In this document: one piece after another, positions 17,046 through 30,154 of the stretch | Layout: the number at the start of each line of letters is the position of its first letter | How positions within the stretch are numbered: the stretch's first letter is position 1 | Source of the DNA: [Zimmermannella] bifida NBRC 103089 | GTDB lineage: Bacteria > Actinomycetota > Actinomycetes > Actinomycetales > Microbacteriaceae | Assembly (NCBI RefSeq): GCF_001570925.1 | Contig: NZ_BCSP01000002.1 | Coordinates: forward strand, 124,001-188,000 | DNA length: 64,000 nt | Direction of reading: 5' to 3' | The notes under the pieces: generated by a model | Databases searched by the model: none | What the model was told of the DNA's origin: nothing | What the model saw: the letters and a program-made list of their open reading frames with translations, nothing else | Made by a program: the position numbers and the translations under genes

Positions 17046-19121
17046 CTATTCGTCCACGGCGGCGTAGAGCCGCATCGACGGGCCAGAGAGTCGGATGCGG
17101 GTACCGGGCATCATCAGACTCATCGCATCCGTATCGATTTCGGCAACGTCCTCGGCACTCGAATCCCACAGCAAGCGGTAACCGGCAACCTTGTTCACGC
17201 GCGGCAAATAGAACGGCGCTGGATCTTCAACACCGTGAATAATCACCAGCACGCGGTTGCGTCCGTCGCCGTGCAAACGCGTCGACGCAATGTATTGCAG
17301 CGAACGCGCAACCGGCGTATGCCACAGCGAATCAGGCATTGGCTGGCCGAGCGCGTCGAACCACTCCAGGCGTGCCGAATCATCCCGGGTGCGCGAAGTG
17401 TGGTTGTACTGCGCCGGGCGCAGCGCCAAATATTCGCGGCGGATGCTCGTGAGTCGGCGAACGTGGTCAAGCAGCTGTTCGTCTTCGGGTGCAAGATTCC
17501 ACGAAAGCCAACCGAACTCGGCGTTGTCTTGGTTATACGGATTGTTATTGCCGTGCTGCGTGCGACCCATCTCGTCGCCGGCAACCAGCATTGGCACGCC
17601 CGAAGAAATCAGCAGCGTGCCGAGCAGGTTACGCACGGCAAGACGGCGGCTGCGGCGAATCTTCAAATCCGAGGTCTCGCCCTCGTACCCAAAGTTGAAC
17701 GAATGGTTATTGCTCGAACCATCGCGGCCGAGCTCACCGTTCATCAGGTTGTGCTTGACGTTGTAGCTCACCAGGTCGCGCAGCGTAAACCCGTCGTGCG
17801 CGGTCACCAGATTCACCGACGCGAGCGGACCACGCGCATCCGAAATCTGGTCAGACGACCCAGCCATTGCCGTCGAAAGCCCCGCCAAGCCCTCCGAGTG
17901 GTGCCCGCTAATGCGCGCCTGGGCGAACGAATCCACCCAGAACTTGCGCAAGCGGTCGCGGTACTCGTCGTTCCACTCCGACCAGCCCACCGGGAATTTA
18001 CCGGTCTGCCAACCGCCGATACCGACATCCCACGGCTCAGCAATGAGCTTGACCGTTTGCAGCACGTCATCTTGCGCCATGGCGGCAAAGAGTGGATGCG
18101 AAGCGGTGTACGTGTGCAGGTGGTCGCGGCCCAGCGTCACCGCCAAATCGAATCGGAAACCGTCAATGCCGAATTCGGTCACCCAATAGCGCAGTGAATC
18201 AAGAATCAGACGCTGCACAGCCGGCGTATTTGTGTCGACCGAGTTACCGCAGCCGGTGACATCGAGCAGACCGCCGTCGGTGAGGCAGCGATAGTACGAG
18301 GCACGGTCGAGACCCGCGAACGACACCGGCGGGCAGTCATCGCCCTGATCGGCCGTGTGGTTGTAGACCACATCGAGATACACCTCGATGCCCGCCTCGT
18401 GCAGCAACCGCACCATGCCCTTGAATTCGCGGGCGATCGCCTCGGGGCCAGCAGCACGAGCCGCATCCGACGCATACGCTGCGTGCGGTGCAAAGAAACT
18501 CACCGTGTTGTAGCCCCAATAGTTGGTGCGGTCGTCTTCGCGCAGATGACGCTCACTCGCGAACGCCTGCACCGGCAACAGCTCAACGGCGGTCACACCC
18601 AGACGCTTGAGGTGCGTAATGACGTTCGGATCGGCCAATCCCGCGTACGTGCCGCGCAGTGGCTCCGGTACAAAGTGTGCGAGCTTGGTCATGCCCTTGA
18701 CGTGCAGCTCGTAGACGACGCTGTCTCGAAGCGAAGTACGTGGTGGTTCCGTCGCGCCCCAATCAAACGGTTCATTGGCGACGATTCGGCCGAGCCAGCG
18801 AGGGGTCTGCGGAGTACCAAAATCCTGAACGTGACGGGCATATGGGTCGACCACGAGCGCATCCGGATCAAACCGGTGCGGCAGCTCACTCGGCCCATCA
18901 ACCGAGAGCGCGTACCAAGTACCCGGAACAAGCCGTGCATCGGCAACTTCCCAGACCTGCTCGGCGCTGAGCGACATCGGCAATCGCACCGTTTCGTTAC
19001 CCGCATCGTCGAAACACACGCACTGCATGCTCGTTGCATGCGCAGACCAGACCCGCAAAACCGGGGTACCGGTTTCGGGCTGCGTGGTGACACCGAACTC
19101 AGGGAAATCGTGTGCTTGCAT
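17046..19121 (-). CDS. Glycogen debranching enzyme, GlgX family (stand-alone copy)
   Basis: A 691-residue GH13_11 isoamylase-type enzyme that cleaves alpha-1,6 branches. It begins with an early-set domain (PVLRVWSAHATSMQCVCFDD), then ELHVKGMTKL, LGVTAVELLPVQAFASE, VYLDVVYNHTADQG, IDGFRFDLAVTLGRD with the catalytic Asp, KLIAEPWDVGIGGWQ with the Glu and NLVTAHDGFTLRDLVSYN. The ATG at 19121 follows one base-triplet after a GTG at 19124, either of which may be used. It is shorter than and distinct from the debranching enzyme at 44049-46262 and is not in an operon with TreY/TreZ, so it may serve general glycogen breakdown. Confidence 0.93.
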   Translation of the reverse strand: MQAHDFPEFGVTTQPETGTPVLRVWSAHATSMQCVCFDDAGNETVRLPMSLSAEQVWEVADARLVPGTWYALSVDGPSELPHRFDPDALVVDPYARHVQDFGTPQTPRWLGRIVANEPFDWGATEPPRTSLRDSVVYELHVKGMTKLAHFVPEPLRGTYAGLADPNVITHLKRLGVTAVELLPVQAFASERHLREDDRTNYWGYNTVSFFAPHAAYASDAARAAGPEAIAREFKGMVRLLHEAGIEVYLDVVYNHTADQGDDCPPVSFAGLDRASYYRCLTDGGLLDVTGCGNSVDTNTPAVQRLILDSLRYWVTEFGIDGFRFDLAVTLGRDHLHTYTASHPLFAAMAQDDVLQTVKLIAEPWDVGIGGWQTGKFPVGWSEWNDEYRDRLRKFWVDSFAQARISGHHSEGLAGLSTAMAGSSDQISDARGPLASVNLVTAHDGFTLRDLVSYNVKHNLMNGELGRDGSSNNHSFNFGYEGETSDLKIRRSRRLAVRNLLGTLLISSGVPMLVAGDEMGRTQHGNNNPYNQDNAEFGWLSWNLAPEDEQLLDHVRRLTSIRREYLALRPAQYNHTSRTRDDSARLEWFDALGQPMPDSLWHTPVARSLQYIASTRLHGDGRNRVLVIIHGVEDPAPFYLPRVNKVAGYRLLWDSSAEDVAEIDTDAMSLMMPGTRIRLSGPSMRLYAAVDE

Positions 19122-19147
19122 CACTGCGCAATTCTACAATCGCAAGT

Positions 19148-20341
19148 ATGTCGATCTACTTGGATCATGCCGCAACCTCACCGCTGCGCCCCGAAGCCCG
19201 CGACGCTTGGCTGGCGGCACACGAAACGAATGGCAACCCGTCGTCCATTCACGCCAGCGGCCAGCGCGCTCGCATGCACCTCGAAACCGCACGCGAAGGC
19301 ATCGCCCGCCATCTCGGTGCGCAACCCATTGAAGTGGTGTGCACCTCGGGCGGCACCGAGTCAATCAACCTCGCGATCAAGGGACTGTACTGGTCGCGTC
19401 AACGTGAAGGGGCCGGCAACCGCATCCTCACCACCGCGGCCGAACACCACGCGACGCTCGACGCCATCAAGTGGCTGGTCGAGAACCAGGGCGCCGAAGT
19501 CACGTTCATTGACGTCGACGAGACCGGATGCATCCGCCTCGAACAGCTCGACCGTGAACTCAGCGCGGGCAACGTCGCACTCGTCACCTCGCTGCACGCA
19601 AACAACGAAGTCGGCACCGTGCAGCCGGTACGCGCGATCTGCGAACTCGCCGAACGGCACGGTGTTCCCGCCCACATCGACGCAGTCTCGTCGCTCGGGT
19701 CCTTGCCTGTCTCGCTCCACGAATTCGGGGCAGCCGCGGTGAGCGTATCGGCGCACAAGGTTGGTGGCCCGGTCGGTGTCGGCGCGCTAGCGGTCTCGCG
19801 AACGGTCACTGCGGATGCGTTGCTGCACGGTGGCGGGCAACAGCGCGGGATGCGTTCGGGCACGCTCGATCTCGCCGGTAACGCGGCCTTCGCGGCAGCC
19901 CTCGAAGTCGCATGCACCGACGCTGCGCGCGAGCACCTGCGATCCCTGCGCGATCTGCTGATTGCCGAAGTTCGCGCATCCGTACCCGAAGCACGATTGT
20001 TGGGCGCCGATCCCGATGCGACGCTCGACGACAACGGGCTGCTGCAGCCCGCACGGCTACCCGGCAACGCGCATTTCGAGTTCCCCGGGGCTCAGGGTGA
20101 CTCGATGCTCTACCTGCTCGATATGTCGCAGATCTCGGTATCGACCGGATCTGCCTGCCAAGCAGGGATTCCCGAGCCGAGCCACGTCGTGCTCGCCATG
20201 GGCGGCAGCGAACAGGCGGCGAAAAGCGTGCTGCGCATCACGCTCGGATGGGACACCACCGAGGCCGACGTGCGAGCCCTCGCTGCAGCTTTACCAGATG
20301 CCTACGCCAAGGCATGCAAGGCGGGCTTCTCGAACCGCTAA
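19148..20341 (+). CDS. Cysteine desulfurase (NifS/IscS-like)
   Basis: A 397-residue class V aminotransferase-fold enzyme that takes sulfur from cysteine via a PLP cofactor. It starts with the family's YLDHAATSPLRPEA. VCTSGGTESINLA forms the cofactor phosphate site, SAHKVGGP carries the PLP Lys204 and VSTGSACQAG carries the persulfide Cys337. ATG at 19148 gives this standard N-terminus; an upstream ATG at 19112 adds only non-conserved residues. It probably supplies sulfur for MnmA, encoded 5 kb downstream, and for cluster assembly. It is divergent from the GlgX-type gene with only 26 bp between starts. Confidence 0.95.
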   Translation: MSIYLDHAATSPLRPEARDAWLAAHETNGNPSSIHASGQRARMHLETAREGIARHLGAQPIEVVCTSGGTESINLAIKGLYWSRQREGAGNRILTTAAEHHATLDAIKWLVENQGAEVTFIDVDETGCIRLEQLDRELSAGNVALVTSLHANNEVGTVQPVRAICELAERHGVPAHIDAVSSLGSLPVSLHEFGAAAVSVSAHKVGGPVGVGALAVSRTVTADALLHGGGQQRGMRSGTLDLAGNAAFAAALEVACTDAAREHLRSLRDLLIAEVRASVPEARLLGADPDATLDDNGLLQPARLPGNAHFEFPGAQGDSMLYLLDMSQISVSTGSACQAGIPEPSHVVLAMGGSEQAAKSVLRITLGWDTTEADVRALAAALPDAYAKACKAGFSNR

Positions 20342-20461
20342 GACGCCACCGCCCACGACGCTGCACGACTGCGGTGACCGTAACGTGCTCGGGCGCCGGT
20401 CACGCGCATGCTGCCTGGCAATTACGCTTGACAGCGATTGCAACACGGCACGAGGAGCAGC

Positions 20462-21757
20462 ATGTTTAACTGGAAACTGCACGGCAACGGTCGCACCGTT
20501 AACCCCGGCGAGGTGGTGGCCCCCGGTGAACGACTGGCTTGGCCAATCACGATCGGCATCGGCGCGCAGCACGTTATCGCGATGTTCGGTGCCACGTTCT
20601 TGGTGCCGCTGCTCACCGGTTTCCCACCATCCACCACACTGCTGTTCTCGGGTATCGGCACGCTGCTTTTCTTGGTCGTCACCCAAAACCGGGTGCCGAG
20701 CTACCTCGGCTCGAGCTTCGCGTTCATCGCACCGATCGTGGCCGCCACCGCGAGCGGGGGAATGGGCGTTGCCCTGGGCGCGGTACTGCTAACCGGTGTG
20801 CTGTTGGCCCTGCTCGGTCTGCTGGTGCAGGTTGTCGGTACCGCCTGGATCGGCAAGCTCATGCCACCGGTCGTCATGGGTGCGATCGTGGCGCTGATCG
20901 GCTTCAACCTGGCGCCGACCGCCTACGCCAACTTCCAGAAGTCCACGATCACGGCGGTCGTGACACTCATGTCGGTGGTGCTGTGCACCGCCCTGTTCCG
21001 CGGGATTCTCGGTCGCGTGTCGGTACTGCTCGGAGTTGTCGTGGGTTACATCGTGGCGGTGCTTCGCGGCGAGGTTGATTTCACGGCCGTGAACGAAGCC
21101 GCCTGGTTCGGGCTGCCGGAATTCCACACGCCCGAATTTGATCTCTCGGTGCTGCCCATGTTCTTGCCCGTGATCTTTGTACTGCTCGCCGAAAACGTCG
21201 GCCACGTCACTTCGGTTGGGCAGATGACCGGGCAGAACCTCGACAAGATGGTCGGACGCACGCTCATGTCCGACGGTGTCGCGACGGCGCTTTCGGCCAC
21301 GTTCGGCGGTTCGCCGACCACCACTTACGGCGAAAACATCGGCGTGATGGCGGCGACTCGCGTGTACTCGACGGCTGCCTACTGGGTCGCCGGTTTCGCA
21401 GCGATCGGCCTGGCCATGAGCCCCAAGGTGGGCGCGGTCATCTTCTCGATTCCGCCGGGCGTGCTCGGCGGCGTCACGTTCGTGCTCTACGGCCTGATCG
21501 GCATCGTGGGCGTGCGGATGTGGGTTGATTCGCAGGTAGATTTCGCGCGACCCACCAACCAAATGACCGCCGGTGTGGCGCTCGTCGTTGGCATCGCGAA
21601 CGTGACCTGGGAGTTCGACGGCATCATCTTCAACGGCATCGCACTCGGCACGGTCGCGGCGCTGGTCATCTATCACCTCATGACGCAGATCAACCGGTTC
21701 AGCAAGACGGAGCTCGAAACCGAACCGGCAGTTGCCGTGACCGGCGAGGACGCGTAA
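20462..21757 (+). CDS. uraA: Uracil permease (NCS2/NAT family)
   Basis: A 431-residue polytopic membrane transporter for uracil, probably proton-coupled. The sequence has the family's opening (LAWPITIGIGAQHVIAMFGA), PSYLGSSFAFIAPI, LAENVGHVTSVGQMTGQNLD in the substrate-binding half and YGENIGVMAATRVYS, the NAT signature. ATG at 20462 is chosen over an upstream ATG because GAGGAG lies at 20452-20457. It is followed by a clear terminator, so it is probably monocistronic or the last gene of a unit. A xanthine-type specificity cannot be fully excluded, but the motifs favour uracil. Confidence 0.92.
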   Translation: MFNWKLHGNGRTVNPGEVVAPGERLAWPITIGIGAQHVIAMFGATFLVPLLTGFPPSTTLLFSGIGTLLFLVVTQNRVPSYLGSSFAFIAPIVAATASGGMGVALGAVLLTGVLLALLGLLVQVVGTAWIGKLMPPVVMGAIVALIGFNLAPTAYANFQKSTITAVVTLMSVVLCTALFRGILGRVSVLLGVVVGYIVAVLRGEVDFTAVNEAAWFGLPEFHTPEFDLSVLPMFLPVIFVLLAENVGHVTSVGQMTGQNLDKMVGRTLMSDGVATALSATFGGSPTTTYGENIGVMAATRVYSTAAYWVAGFAAIGLAMSPKVGAVIFSIPPGVLGGVTFVLYGLIGIVGVRMWVDSQVDFARPTNQMTAGVALVVGIANVTWEFDGIIFNGIALGTVAALVIYHLMTQINRFSKTELETEPAVAVTGEDA

Positions 21758-21784
21758 CCGCGCGCATCCGGTAACAACCGCACA

Positions 21785-21818
21785 CAAAACGGCCCGCAAC
21801 GCAGTAGGGGCCGTTTTG
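21785..21818. terminator. Terminator between uraA and the amidase gene
   Basis: An 11-bp perfect stem (CAAAACGGCCC and its complement) with a 12-base loop, followed by TTTTG. It lies between converging genes and can terminate both. Confidence 0.85.
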
Positions 21819-21855
21819 ATTGTTCGCTAGGAGCAGGGTTACCGAACGGGTTGGG

Positions 21856-23559
21856 CTACAGCTCCGGGGTGCGGGGTGGCGGGGTGCGTCGCGGGCGGAT
21901 CGCTTCAAACGCAGCGCCGTAGCGCAGCAGCTCGTTGTCGTCATAGGCCCGACCGGCGATCGTCAGGCCAACGGGCATGCCGGTGTCGGCCATGGTGCCC
22001 ATCGGCACCGTCACCGTCGGAATGCCGAAGTGACGCCACACCAGGTTGCCGTTGGCGACCCAAACACCGTTGCGCCAACCGAGGTCGGCTGAGGCTTCGT
22101 TCACGTCCATATCGGCGGGCCCGATGTCGGCCACGGCGGGGAAGACCACCGCGTCGAGCGCGTTGGTGGTCATCCACTCTTCGAGGTCGATGCGGCGGGA
22201 TGCTTCGAGTCCCTCGAGCCCTTCGGCAATCGTCGGGATGTCGGTGAGTTCCGGTACGCCGTGCTCACGGGCAAACCACACGTACTTGCGGATGTCGAAA
22301 TCGAGGCTGCCATAGCGGTCGGGCAGAGCACCTTCGGGGTGCGGGAAGATCTGGTCTTCGTTGACCTGCTCGAGCGAGTGGAGCTTCGGGTCGGCGTTGG
22401 CCTGCAAGAAGTCGTGCCACGACCAGAGCGAGAGCTCCAGGATCTCGCGGTCGAGGTAGCCGTCTGGGAGCAGTCCGCGCGTGCCAATCGTGGGAGCGCC
22501 TGGGCGGTCGCCGTCGTAGTTCGAGACGACGGGGAAGTACACCTCGACCACTTCGGCGCCTGCGGCTTCGAGGTCGGCGCGTGCCTGCTCCCAAAGCTGC
22601 ATGATGGATTCACGGGTTTCGATGGTGTGGCCGGCGGGGCCGCCGAACCGTTCCTGATCGCCGGTGCCCTGTTCGGGGTCGGCGTTAATGAACATCTTTG
22701 GTACACCGAATCGCTTGCCGGCGAGCGCGCCGGGTGTCGCCGCGAGCTCGCGGTAGCTGGTGGGGCGAACCTCGCTGGCCTTGGGGAGTTCGATCCACGG
22801 CTGTACGCGCCAGAAGTCGCCGCGCGTTTCGTCGTCATCGGCCACGATCACGTCGAGAATCTCGAACAGGTCGGCCATCGAACGTGCGTGCGGTACCACC
22901 ACATCCATCGTCGGTACCAGCGGCCAGTTGCCGCGCATTGAGATCACACCGCGCGAGGGGGTGTAGGCGCACAGGCCGTTATTGGATGCGGGTGCACGGC
23001 CGCTCGACCAGGTTTCTTCGCCCAGACCGAACGCGGCGAACGAAGCACCGGTTGCGGTGCCGGAACCGTTGGACGAGCCTGAACCAAACGCCGAGGTTAG
23101 CCATGCACCGTTGTAGGGGCTTTCTGCCCGACCGTACTCGCCGCGCTGCATGCCGCCGTTTGCCATTGGTGGCATATTCGTGAGCCCGAGGCAGATTGCC
23201 CCGGCAGCACGCAGGCGTTCGATGGTGAAGGCGTCGCGCTGCGCGATGAGGTCGGCGAACGCGGGGGAGCCGGCGGCGACGGTGAGGCCTTCGACCATGT
23301 AGCTGTCTTTGGCGGTGTACGGGATGCCATCGAGCGGGCCGAGCGTGTTGCCGGATGCACGGCGGGCGTCGGATGCGGCCGCTTCGGCGAGTGCGTCGGG
23401 GTTGTCGACGATCACGGCGTTGAGTTGCAGTTCGCCGCGATCGTAGTGCGCGATGCGTTCTTGGTAGCGAGTGACGAGTTCGACAGCGGTGACGGTGCCG
23501 CTTTCGAGTGCGGCGCGAAGGTCGGCGATTGAGGTTTCGACAACGTCAAACGGTGGCAT
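21856..23559 (-). CDS. Amidase-signature family hydrolase
   Basis: A 567-residue amidase, probably cytosolic. The Ser-cisSer-Lys triad is visible: Lys in GIPYTAKDSYM, the Gly/Ser-rich loop GSGSSNGSGTATGASFA, and a Ser in EETWSSGRAPASNN. AYTPSRGVISMRGNWPLVPTMD follows, a segment found in a subfamily of large bacterial amidases distinct from GatA. The substrate is not predictable. The 270 bp between this start and the ABC transporter gene hold no gene; they are AT-richer near 23695-23765 and probably contain divergent promoters, but none is clear. It should not be confused with gatA at 30155. Confidence 0.9.
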   Translation of the reverse strand: MPPFDVVETSIADLRAALESGTVTAVELVTRYQERIAHYDRGELQLNAVIVDNPDALAEAAASDARRASGNTLGPLDGIPYTAKDSYMVEGLTVAAGSPAFADLIAQRDAFTIERLRAAGAICLGLTNMPPMANGGMQRGEYGRAESPYNGAWLTSAFGSGSSNGSGTATGASFAAFGLGEETWSSGRAPASNNGLCAYTPSRGVISMRGNWPLVPTMDVVVPHARSMADLFEILDVIVADDDETRGDFWRVQPWIELPKASEVRPTSYRELAATPGALAGKRFGVPKMFINADPEQGTGDQERFGGPAGHTIETRESIMQLWEQARADLEAAGAEVVEVYFPVVSNYDGDRPGAPTIGTRGLLPDGYLDREILELSLWSWHDFLQANADPKLHSLEQVNEDQIFPHPEGALPDRYGSLDFDIRKYVWFAREHGVPELTDIPTIAEGLEGLEASRRIDLEEWMTTNALDAVVFPAVADIGPADMDVNEASADLGWRNGVWVANGNLVWRHFGIPTVTVPMGTMADTGMPVGLTIAGRAYDDNELLRYGAAFEAIRPRRTPPPRTPEL

Positions 23560-23829
23560 GGGGACTCCTCGTGGCCCGGCTGATAGCGGGGTGGTTGGGG
23601 ATGAACGGATTTCGATTCGGGAGGCCGCTTCGGTGCAACTTCCCGGGACGTCAATGTGTGGTCATGTTGGTGGTAGAAGTGGACGTTCAGCCACCTCAGC
23701 GCGAAAACAATGCATTTACTAAAACGATTAAGTCGCGTTGGTTTAAAAGCTTACCAGAATCTGCATAGGATGGCCGTAGGTGCAATCACGGCGCAGTTGT
23801 TTGCAGGTACAAGCGCCTAACCTCGAAAC

Positions 23830-25689
23830 ATGAGCATGATGCATCCGGCCCGCGGCGGCGGCATGAGAGACGAGTCGGTGCTGCGCGATCGCAACCGGCA
23901 AGCGCCGGAAATTCCCGATCTCTGGCGTCGGGTTGCGGCACTGTTCGCGCCGTATCGCGGCACGCTCATCCTTGCCATCGTGCTGGTCTTGATTACCGCA
24001 GCGCTCGGCGTGGCACCGGCACTACTGACCAAACAGGCCTTCGACGTTGGCCTATTCCCGGCCGCGAACAGCGGCCCCAACCTCGAAGCGCTCTGGTGGA
24101 TCGTTGGTGCCATGGTGCTGGTGCTGATCGGCAACGCTGCCATCGCGGTGTGGCAGACCTGGCTCACTTCAAAGGTCGGCAACTCGGTTACTGCCGACTT
24201 GCGGGTGCAGCTGTTCGAGCGGTTGCAAACGATGGAGCTTGCGTTCTTCGCGCGCACAAAGACCGGTGAGATTCAGTCACGCCTGCAGAACGACGTGGGT
24301 GGGGTGGCGAACACGCTACAGAGCACGTTCACCTCGATCGTCGGCAATATCGTGTCGACCATCGCCTCGCTCGTCGCCATGTTTGTGCTCAGCTGGCAGC
24401 TCGCGATCTTGGCGATCATCGTGATGCCGCCGCTAATTATCTTGCAGCGTCGCGTCGGTCAGCGTCGCGCTCGAATTGCCACGCGCACCCAAGAATCGCT
24501 TTCGGCCATGACGGCGATGACGCAAGAACAGCTTTCGGTCTCGGGCGTGCTGCTGACCAAGACCCTTGGCCGCGAGCAAGCTGCTTCGGCGGCCTATCGT
24601 GAAGCCAATCAGCACCAGGTTCGGTTGCAGCTCGAGCAGGCGATGGCCGGGCAGTCGTTCTTCGCGTTCGTCAGCGTAGTCATGGCCCTGGTGCCAGTGC
24701 TGATCTACGTGGTTACCGGCTATCTCATTAGCGGCGGTGCTGACCTGACCGCGGGCACGATCGTTGCGTTTACCACCGTGAACGGCCAACTCCGGCGCCC
24801 CCTCATCGGGTTAATGCGCACGGGGCTCGATATCCAGACCTCAAAGTCGCTGTTTGCGCGCATCTTCGAGTACCTCATGCTGCAGCCCGCGGTCGTGGAT
24901 GCGGCTGACGCTGTTGAAATCGACCCGGCGCGTGTCGGTGGGGTCGAGTTCCGCGACGTCGCATTCCGCTACCCAGATACTCGACCGGAAGACCCGCCGA
25001 CCCTGCGCGGAATCTCGTTTGCCGCGCATCCCGGCGAATTTGTCGCATTCGTCGGACCCTCCGGCGCTGGAAAATCCACGATCGCGTACCTCGCCGCACG
25101 CCTCTACGACGCCACTGGCGGCGCGGTGTTGTTCGCCGGGGTGGATGTGCGCCAGTGCAAGCGCGAACAGATCGTGGCCAATATTGGCATGGTCTCGCAG
25201 GAGTCGTACCTGGTGCACGACACGATCGCCGCAAACCTGCGCCTTGCGAAGCCTGGTGCCAGTGACGACGAGCTCATCGAAGCCTGCCGAAAGGCGAGCA
25301 TCCACGAACAAATCATGAGCTTTCCTGAGGGCTACGAAACGATCGTGGGGGAGCGCGGCTACCGACTCAGCGGCGGCGAGAAGCAGCGCATCGCCATTGC
25401 GCGCGTGCTGTTGAAAGACCCCGCGGTGCTGGTGCTCGATGAGGCCACGAGTGCGTTGGATGCGGTGAGTGAGCGGCACGTGCAGGCGGCGATTGACGAG
25501 GCAAGTCGCGGGCGTACCGTGATCGCGATCGCTCACCGGCTCTCGACCGTGCGGCATGCCGACACGATTCACGTGCTCGACCGTGGCGCCATTGTCGAGC
25601 GTGGCACGCATGAGTCGCTGCTGCAGCGGGGCGGTGCCTATGCTGCGCTCTACGCGGAATCGGTATCCGAATCCGAAGCTGGTTCGTAG
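23830..25689 (+). CDS. ABC exporter, fused permease and ATPase
   Basis: A 619-residue half-transporter that would act as a homodimer or heterodimer in the membrane. The N-terminal membrane domain has about six segments, with the coupling region [21 protein letters not shown]. The ATPase begins near residue 365 ([14 protein letters not shown]), with Walker [10 protein letters not shown] at about residue 409, Q-loop, signature [12 protein letters not shown], Walker [13 protein letters not shown] and a terminal switch His in AIAHRLST. The substrate is unknown. ATGs at 23830, 23836 and 23839 are close and lack a clear Shine-Dalgarno. The stop lies 10 bp before mnmA. Confidence 0.92.
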   Translation: MSMMHPARGGGMRDESVLRDRNRQAPEIPDLWRRVAALFAPYRGTLILAIVLVLITAALGVAPALLTKQAFDVGLFPAANSGPNLEALWWIVGAMVLVLIGNAAIAVWQTWLTSKVGNSVTADLRVQLFERLQTMELAFFARTKTGEIQSRLQNDVGGVANTLQSTFTSIVGNIVSTIASLVAMFVLSWQLAILAIIVMPPLIILQRRVGQRRARIATRTQESLSAMTAMTQEQLSVSGVLLTKTLGREQAASAAYREANQHQVRLQLEQAMAGQSFFAFVSVVMALVPVLIYVVTGYLISGGADLTAGTIVAFTTVNGQLRRPLIGLMRTGLDIQTSKSLFARIFEYLMLQPAVVDAADAVEIDPARVGGVEFRDVAFRYPDTRPEDPPTLRGISFAAHPGEFVAFVGPSGAGKSTIAYLAARLYDATGGAVLFAGVDVRQCKREQIVANIGMVSQESYLVHDTIAANLRLAKPGASDDELIEACRKASIHEQIMSFPEGYETIVGERGYRLSGGEKQRIAIARVLLKDPAVLVLDEATSALDAVSERHVQAAIDEASRGRTVIAIAHRLSTVRHADTIHVLDRGAIVERGTHESLLQRGGAYAALYAESVSESEAGS

Positions 25690-25699
25690 AATTGGGTGC

Positions 25700-26860
25700 A
25701 TGAGAATTCTTGCGGCGATGAGTGGCGGCGTCGATAGTTCGGTTGCTGCTGCCCGGGCGGTTGACGCCGGGCACGAAGTCGTCGGCGTACACCTGGCGCT
25801 TTCGCGCGCCGGTGGCACCCTGCGGCAGGGGTCGCGCGGTTGCTGCACGATCGAAGATGCGATGGATGCGCGCCGAGTCTCGGACGCGCTCGGCATTCCG
25901 TTCTACGTGTGGGACTTCTCCGAACGCTTCAAAGCTGACGTCGTTGACGACTTCATCGCCGAATATGCCCAGGGGCGTACACCGAATCCCTGCCTGCGCT
26001 GCAACGAAAAGATCAAGTTCGCAGCCCTCCTCGACAAGGCGATCGACCTCGGCTTTGATGCGGTGGTGACCGGCCACTACGCCAATATTGTCGAGACGAC
26101 GGCGGGGTGTGAACTTCACCGCGCCAGCGAACAGGCGAAAGACCAGTCCTATGTGCTGGGTGTGCTCACCGCCGAGCAGCTCGAACACTGCTGGTTCCCA
26201 CTGGGTGACACCCCTTCAAAGGATCTCGTTCGAGCTGAGGCCGCTGAACGTGGCTTCGTGACCGCGAACAAGCCTGACAGCTACGACATCTGCTTCATTC
26301 CCGACGGCAACACCCGCGCCTGGCTCGGTGACCACATCCCGATGCGCCCCGGTGCCATCGTTGACCGCGACGGCGAGGTTGTGGGCGAGCACCAGGGTGC
26401 GACCGGCTACACCGTCGGCCAGCGAAAGGGCCTCGGGCTCTCGCGTCCTGCCGAAGACGGCAAGCCCAGATTCGTGCTCGGCACCGATCCCAAAACCAAC
26501 ACGGTCACGGTTGGTCCCAAAGAAGCCCTCGCCATCGGCGAAATCGCCGGGCAGCGCTTCAGCTGGGCCGGTCCCGCACCCACCGAACGTGAGTTCCGTT
26601 GCGAAGTGCAGATCCGCGCGCACGCCGAACCCGTGCCCGGCACCTGCACCATTCGCGAAACCGAAACCCGCTTGCGGCCGGATGCACACGCATCCGAAAC
26701 CGCAGGTAGCGTCACCGAAATCGCGGTGCGCGTCGACGAACCCCTCGTCGGTGTCGCGACCGGCCAATCGGCCGTGATCTACGTCGGTACCCGCGTCCTC
26801 GGACAATTCACGATTGACGCCGCAACTTCGGTAATCGACCTGGTGGACACCGCGGCGTAA
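25700..26860 (+). CDS. mnmA: tRNA-specific 2-thiouridylase
   Basis: A 386-residue enzyme that thiolates U34 of Glu, Gln and Lys tRNAs. The PP-loop [10 protein letters not shown] lies at residues 8-17. The first catalytic cysteine region is NPCLRCN (Cys98), and the second is [33 protein letters not shown] precedes the C-terminal beta domain. ATG at 25700 gives the conserved [10 protein letters not shown] start; longer frames run back into the ABC gene. Close spacing suggests co-transcription with the ABC exporter. Sulfur would come from a cysteine desulfurase such as the one at 19148-20341. Confidence 0.97.
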   Translation: MRILAAMSGGVDSSVAAARAVDAGHEVVGVHLALSRAGGTLRQGSRGCCTIEDAMDARRVSDALGIPFYVWDFSERFKADVVDDFIAEYAQGRTPNPCLRCNEKIKFAALLDKAIDLGFDAVVTGHYANIVETTAGCELHRASEQAKDQSYVLGVLTAEQLEHCWFPLGDTPSKDLVRAEAAERGFVTANKPDSYDICFIPDGNTRAWLGDHIPMRPGAIVDRDGEVVGEHQGATGYTVGQRKGLGLSRPAEDGKPRFVLGTDPKTNTVTVGPKEALAIGEIAGQRFSWAGPAPTEREFRCEVQIRAHAEPVPGTCTIRETETRLRPDAHASETAGSVTEIAVRVDEPLVGVATGQSAVIYVGTRVLGQFTIDAATSVIDLVDTAA

Positions 26861-26932
26861 TCGCCACCACTCTCGACTCAACAACTCCGTTAGCAAGGCC
26901 CGCACCTGTGGATGCGGCCAAGGAAGGCAGAC

Positions 26933-27409
26933 ATGGCAAACCGGCAGGCAAACGTTTCGCGGCCCGGAGGCGTGCAGATGAGTCGCGGCCAAGCCCTCGA
27001 CACCATGATCGAGAAGGCCGAGCGCTGGGCAAACGGCTACCGCGGCTATGAGCCGGCCAAGTTTGAACGCGACTTTGTGGCGAAGTTCTCGGACGAAGCC
27101 GAACGTCTTGCCGAACGCTCGACGCTCGGTACGCGCGAATTCGGCAAGAAAGACTGGCTGCTCGCCGTGCTGCTGTGGTGCATCATCGCCGGTGGTACAT
27201 TGACGCTGTCGATCCTGCTGATGCAGCCGAACCAGACCTGGTTCTGGGTGTTCGTTGGCGTGGCCGTCGCCATCTTTGCGATCGGCCTCGGCACCGTGTA
27301 CTGGGACACCACCAACCCCAAGCGTGCCGAAAAGCGCCGCAAGGACCAGCGCACCTGGCTGCTGCAAACGGCGCAGCGCGCCGCTGAACGCATCGCATCC
27401 AGGCGCTAG
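26933..27409 (+). CDS. Small two-segment membrane protein
   Basis: A 158-residue protein of unknown function. ATG at 26933 is chosen because AAGGAAGG sits 8-15 bp upstream. The N-terminal half is soluble and charged. Two hydrophobic segments follow (about residues 78-97, LLAVLLWCIIAGGTLTLSIL, and 104-126), then a basic cytosolic tail rich in Lys, Arg and Ala. It lies between mnmA and ligA on the same strand. Nothing catalytic is visible. Confidence 0.8.
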   Translation: MANRQANVSRPGGVQMSRGQALDTMIEKAERWANGYRGYEPAKFERDFVAKFSDEAERLAERSTLGTREFGKKDWLLAVLLWCIIAGGTLTLSILLMQPNQTWFWVFVGVAVAIFAIGLGTVYWDTTNPKRAEKRRKDQRTWLLQTAQRAAERIASRR

Positions 27410-27472
27410 CCGCTGCGTGCTGGCCGTCGCTCACGGCTAGCACCGACGACTCACACTGACGCCGCAAACTGA

Positions 27473-29755
<2,283 letters not shown>

Positions 29756-29844
29756 CCTGCACGCCAAATTGTCGGCATGCGGGTGGGCAGCACTCGCGCG
29801 AACTAGAATGGCCGGGTCGTATTCGCATTCGAAGACGGAGCAGC

Positions 29845-30144
29845 ATGTCTGACATCACCGCAGCTGACGTGGAACACCTCGCCAGCCTCGCGCGCATTGA
29901 CCTCACCGAAGACGAGGTGTCGCGCATGGCCGAACAATTGGTCACTATCCAGCACATGATCGAGAAGGTGCGCGAAGTCGCCTCTCCCGATGTGCCACCC
30001 GCATCCCACCCGCTGGTGATGCCGAACACGTTCCGCCCCGACGAACCGGGTGCCGTGCTCGAACGCGACGCCGCGCTCGAAGGCGCACCGGACCGCGACG
30101 AAACGCGCTTCCGAGTCACCGCAATTCTTGGCGAAGAACAGTAG
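29845..30144 (+). CDS. gatC: Asp/Glu-tRNA amidotransferase subunit C
   Basis: A 99-residue subunit that stabilises GatA on GatB. The N-terminal [19 protein letters not shown] is diagnostic, and FRPDEPG near the middle is the conserved loop. A possible -10 (TAGAAT, 29804-29809) lies upstream in the 89-bp gap after ligA, so gatCAB may have its own promoter. GatA begins 10 bp downstream. Confidence 0.96.
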   Translation: MSDITAADVEHLASLARIDLTEDEVSRMAEQLVTIQHMIEKVREVASPDVPPASHPLVMPNTFRPDEPGAVLERDAALEGAPDRDETRFRVTAILGEEQ

Positions 30145-30154
30145 GGCAGGGCAC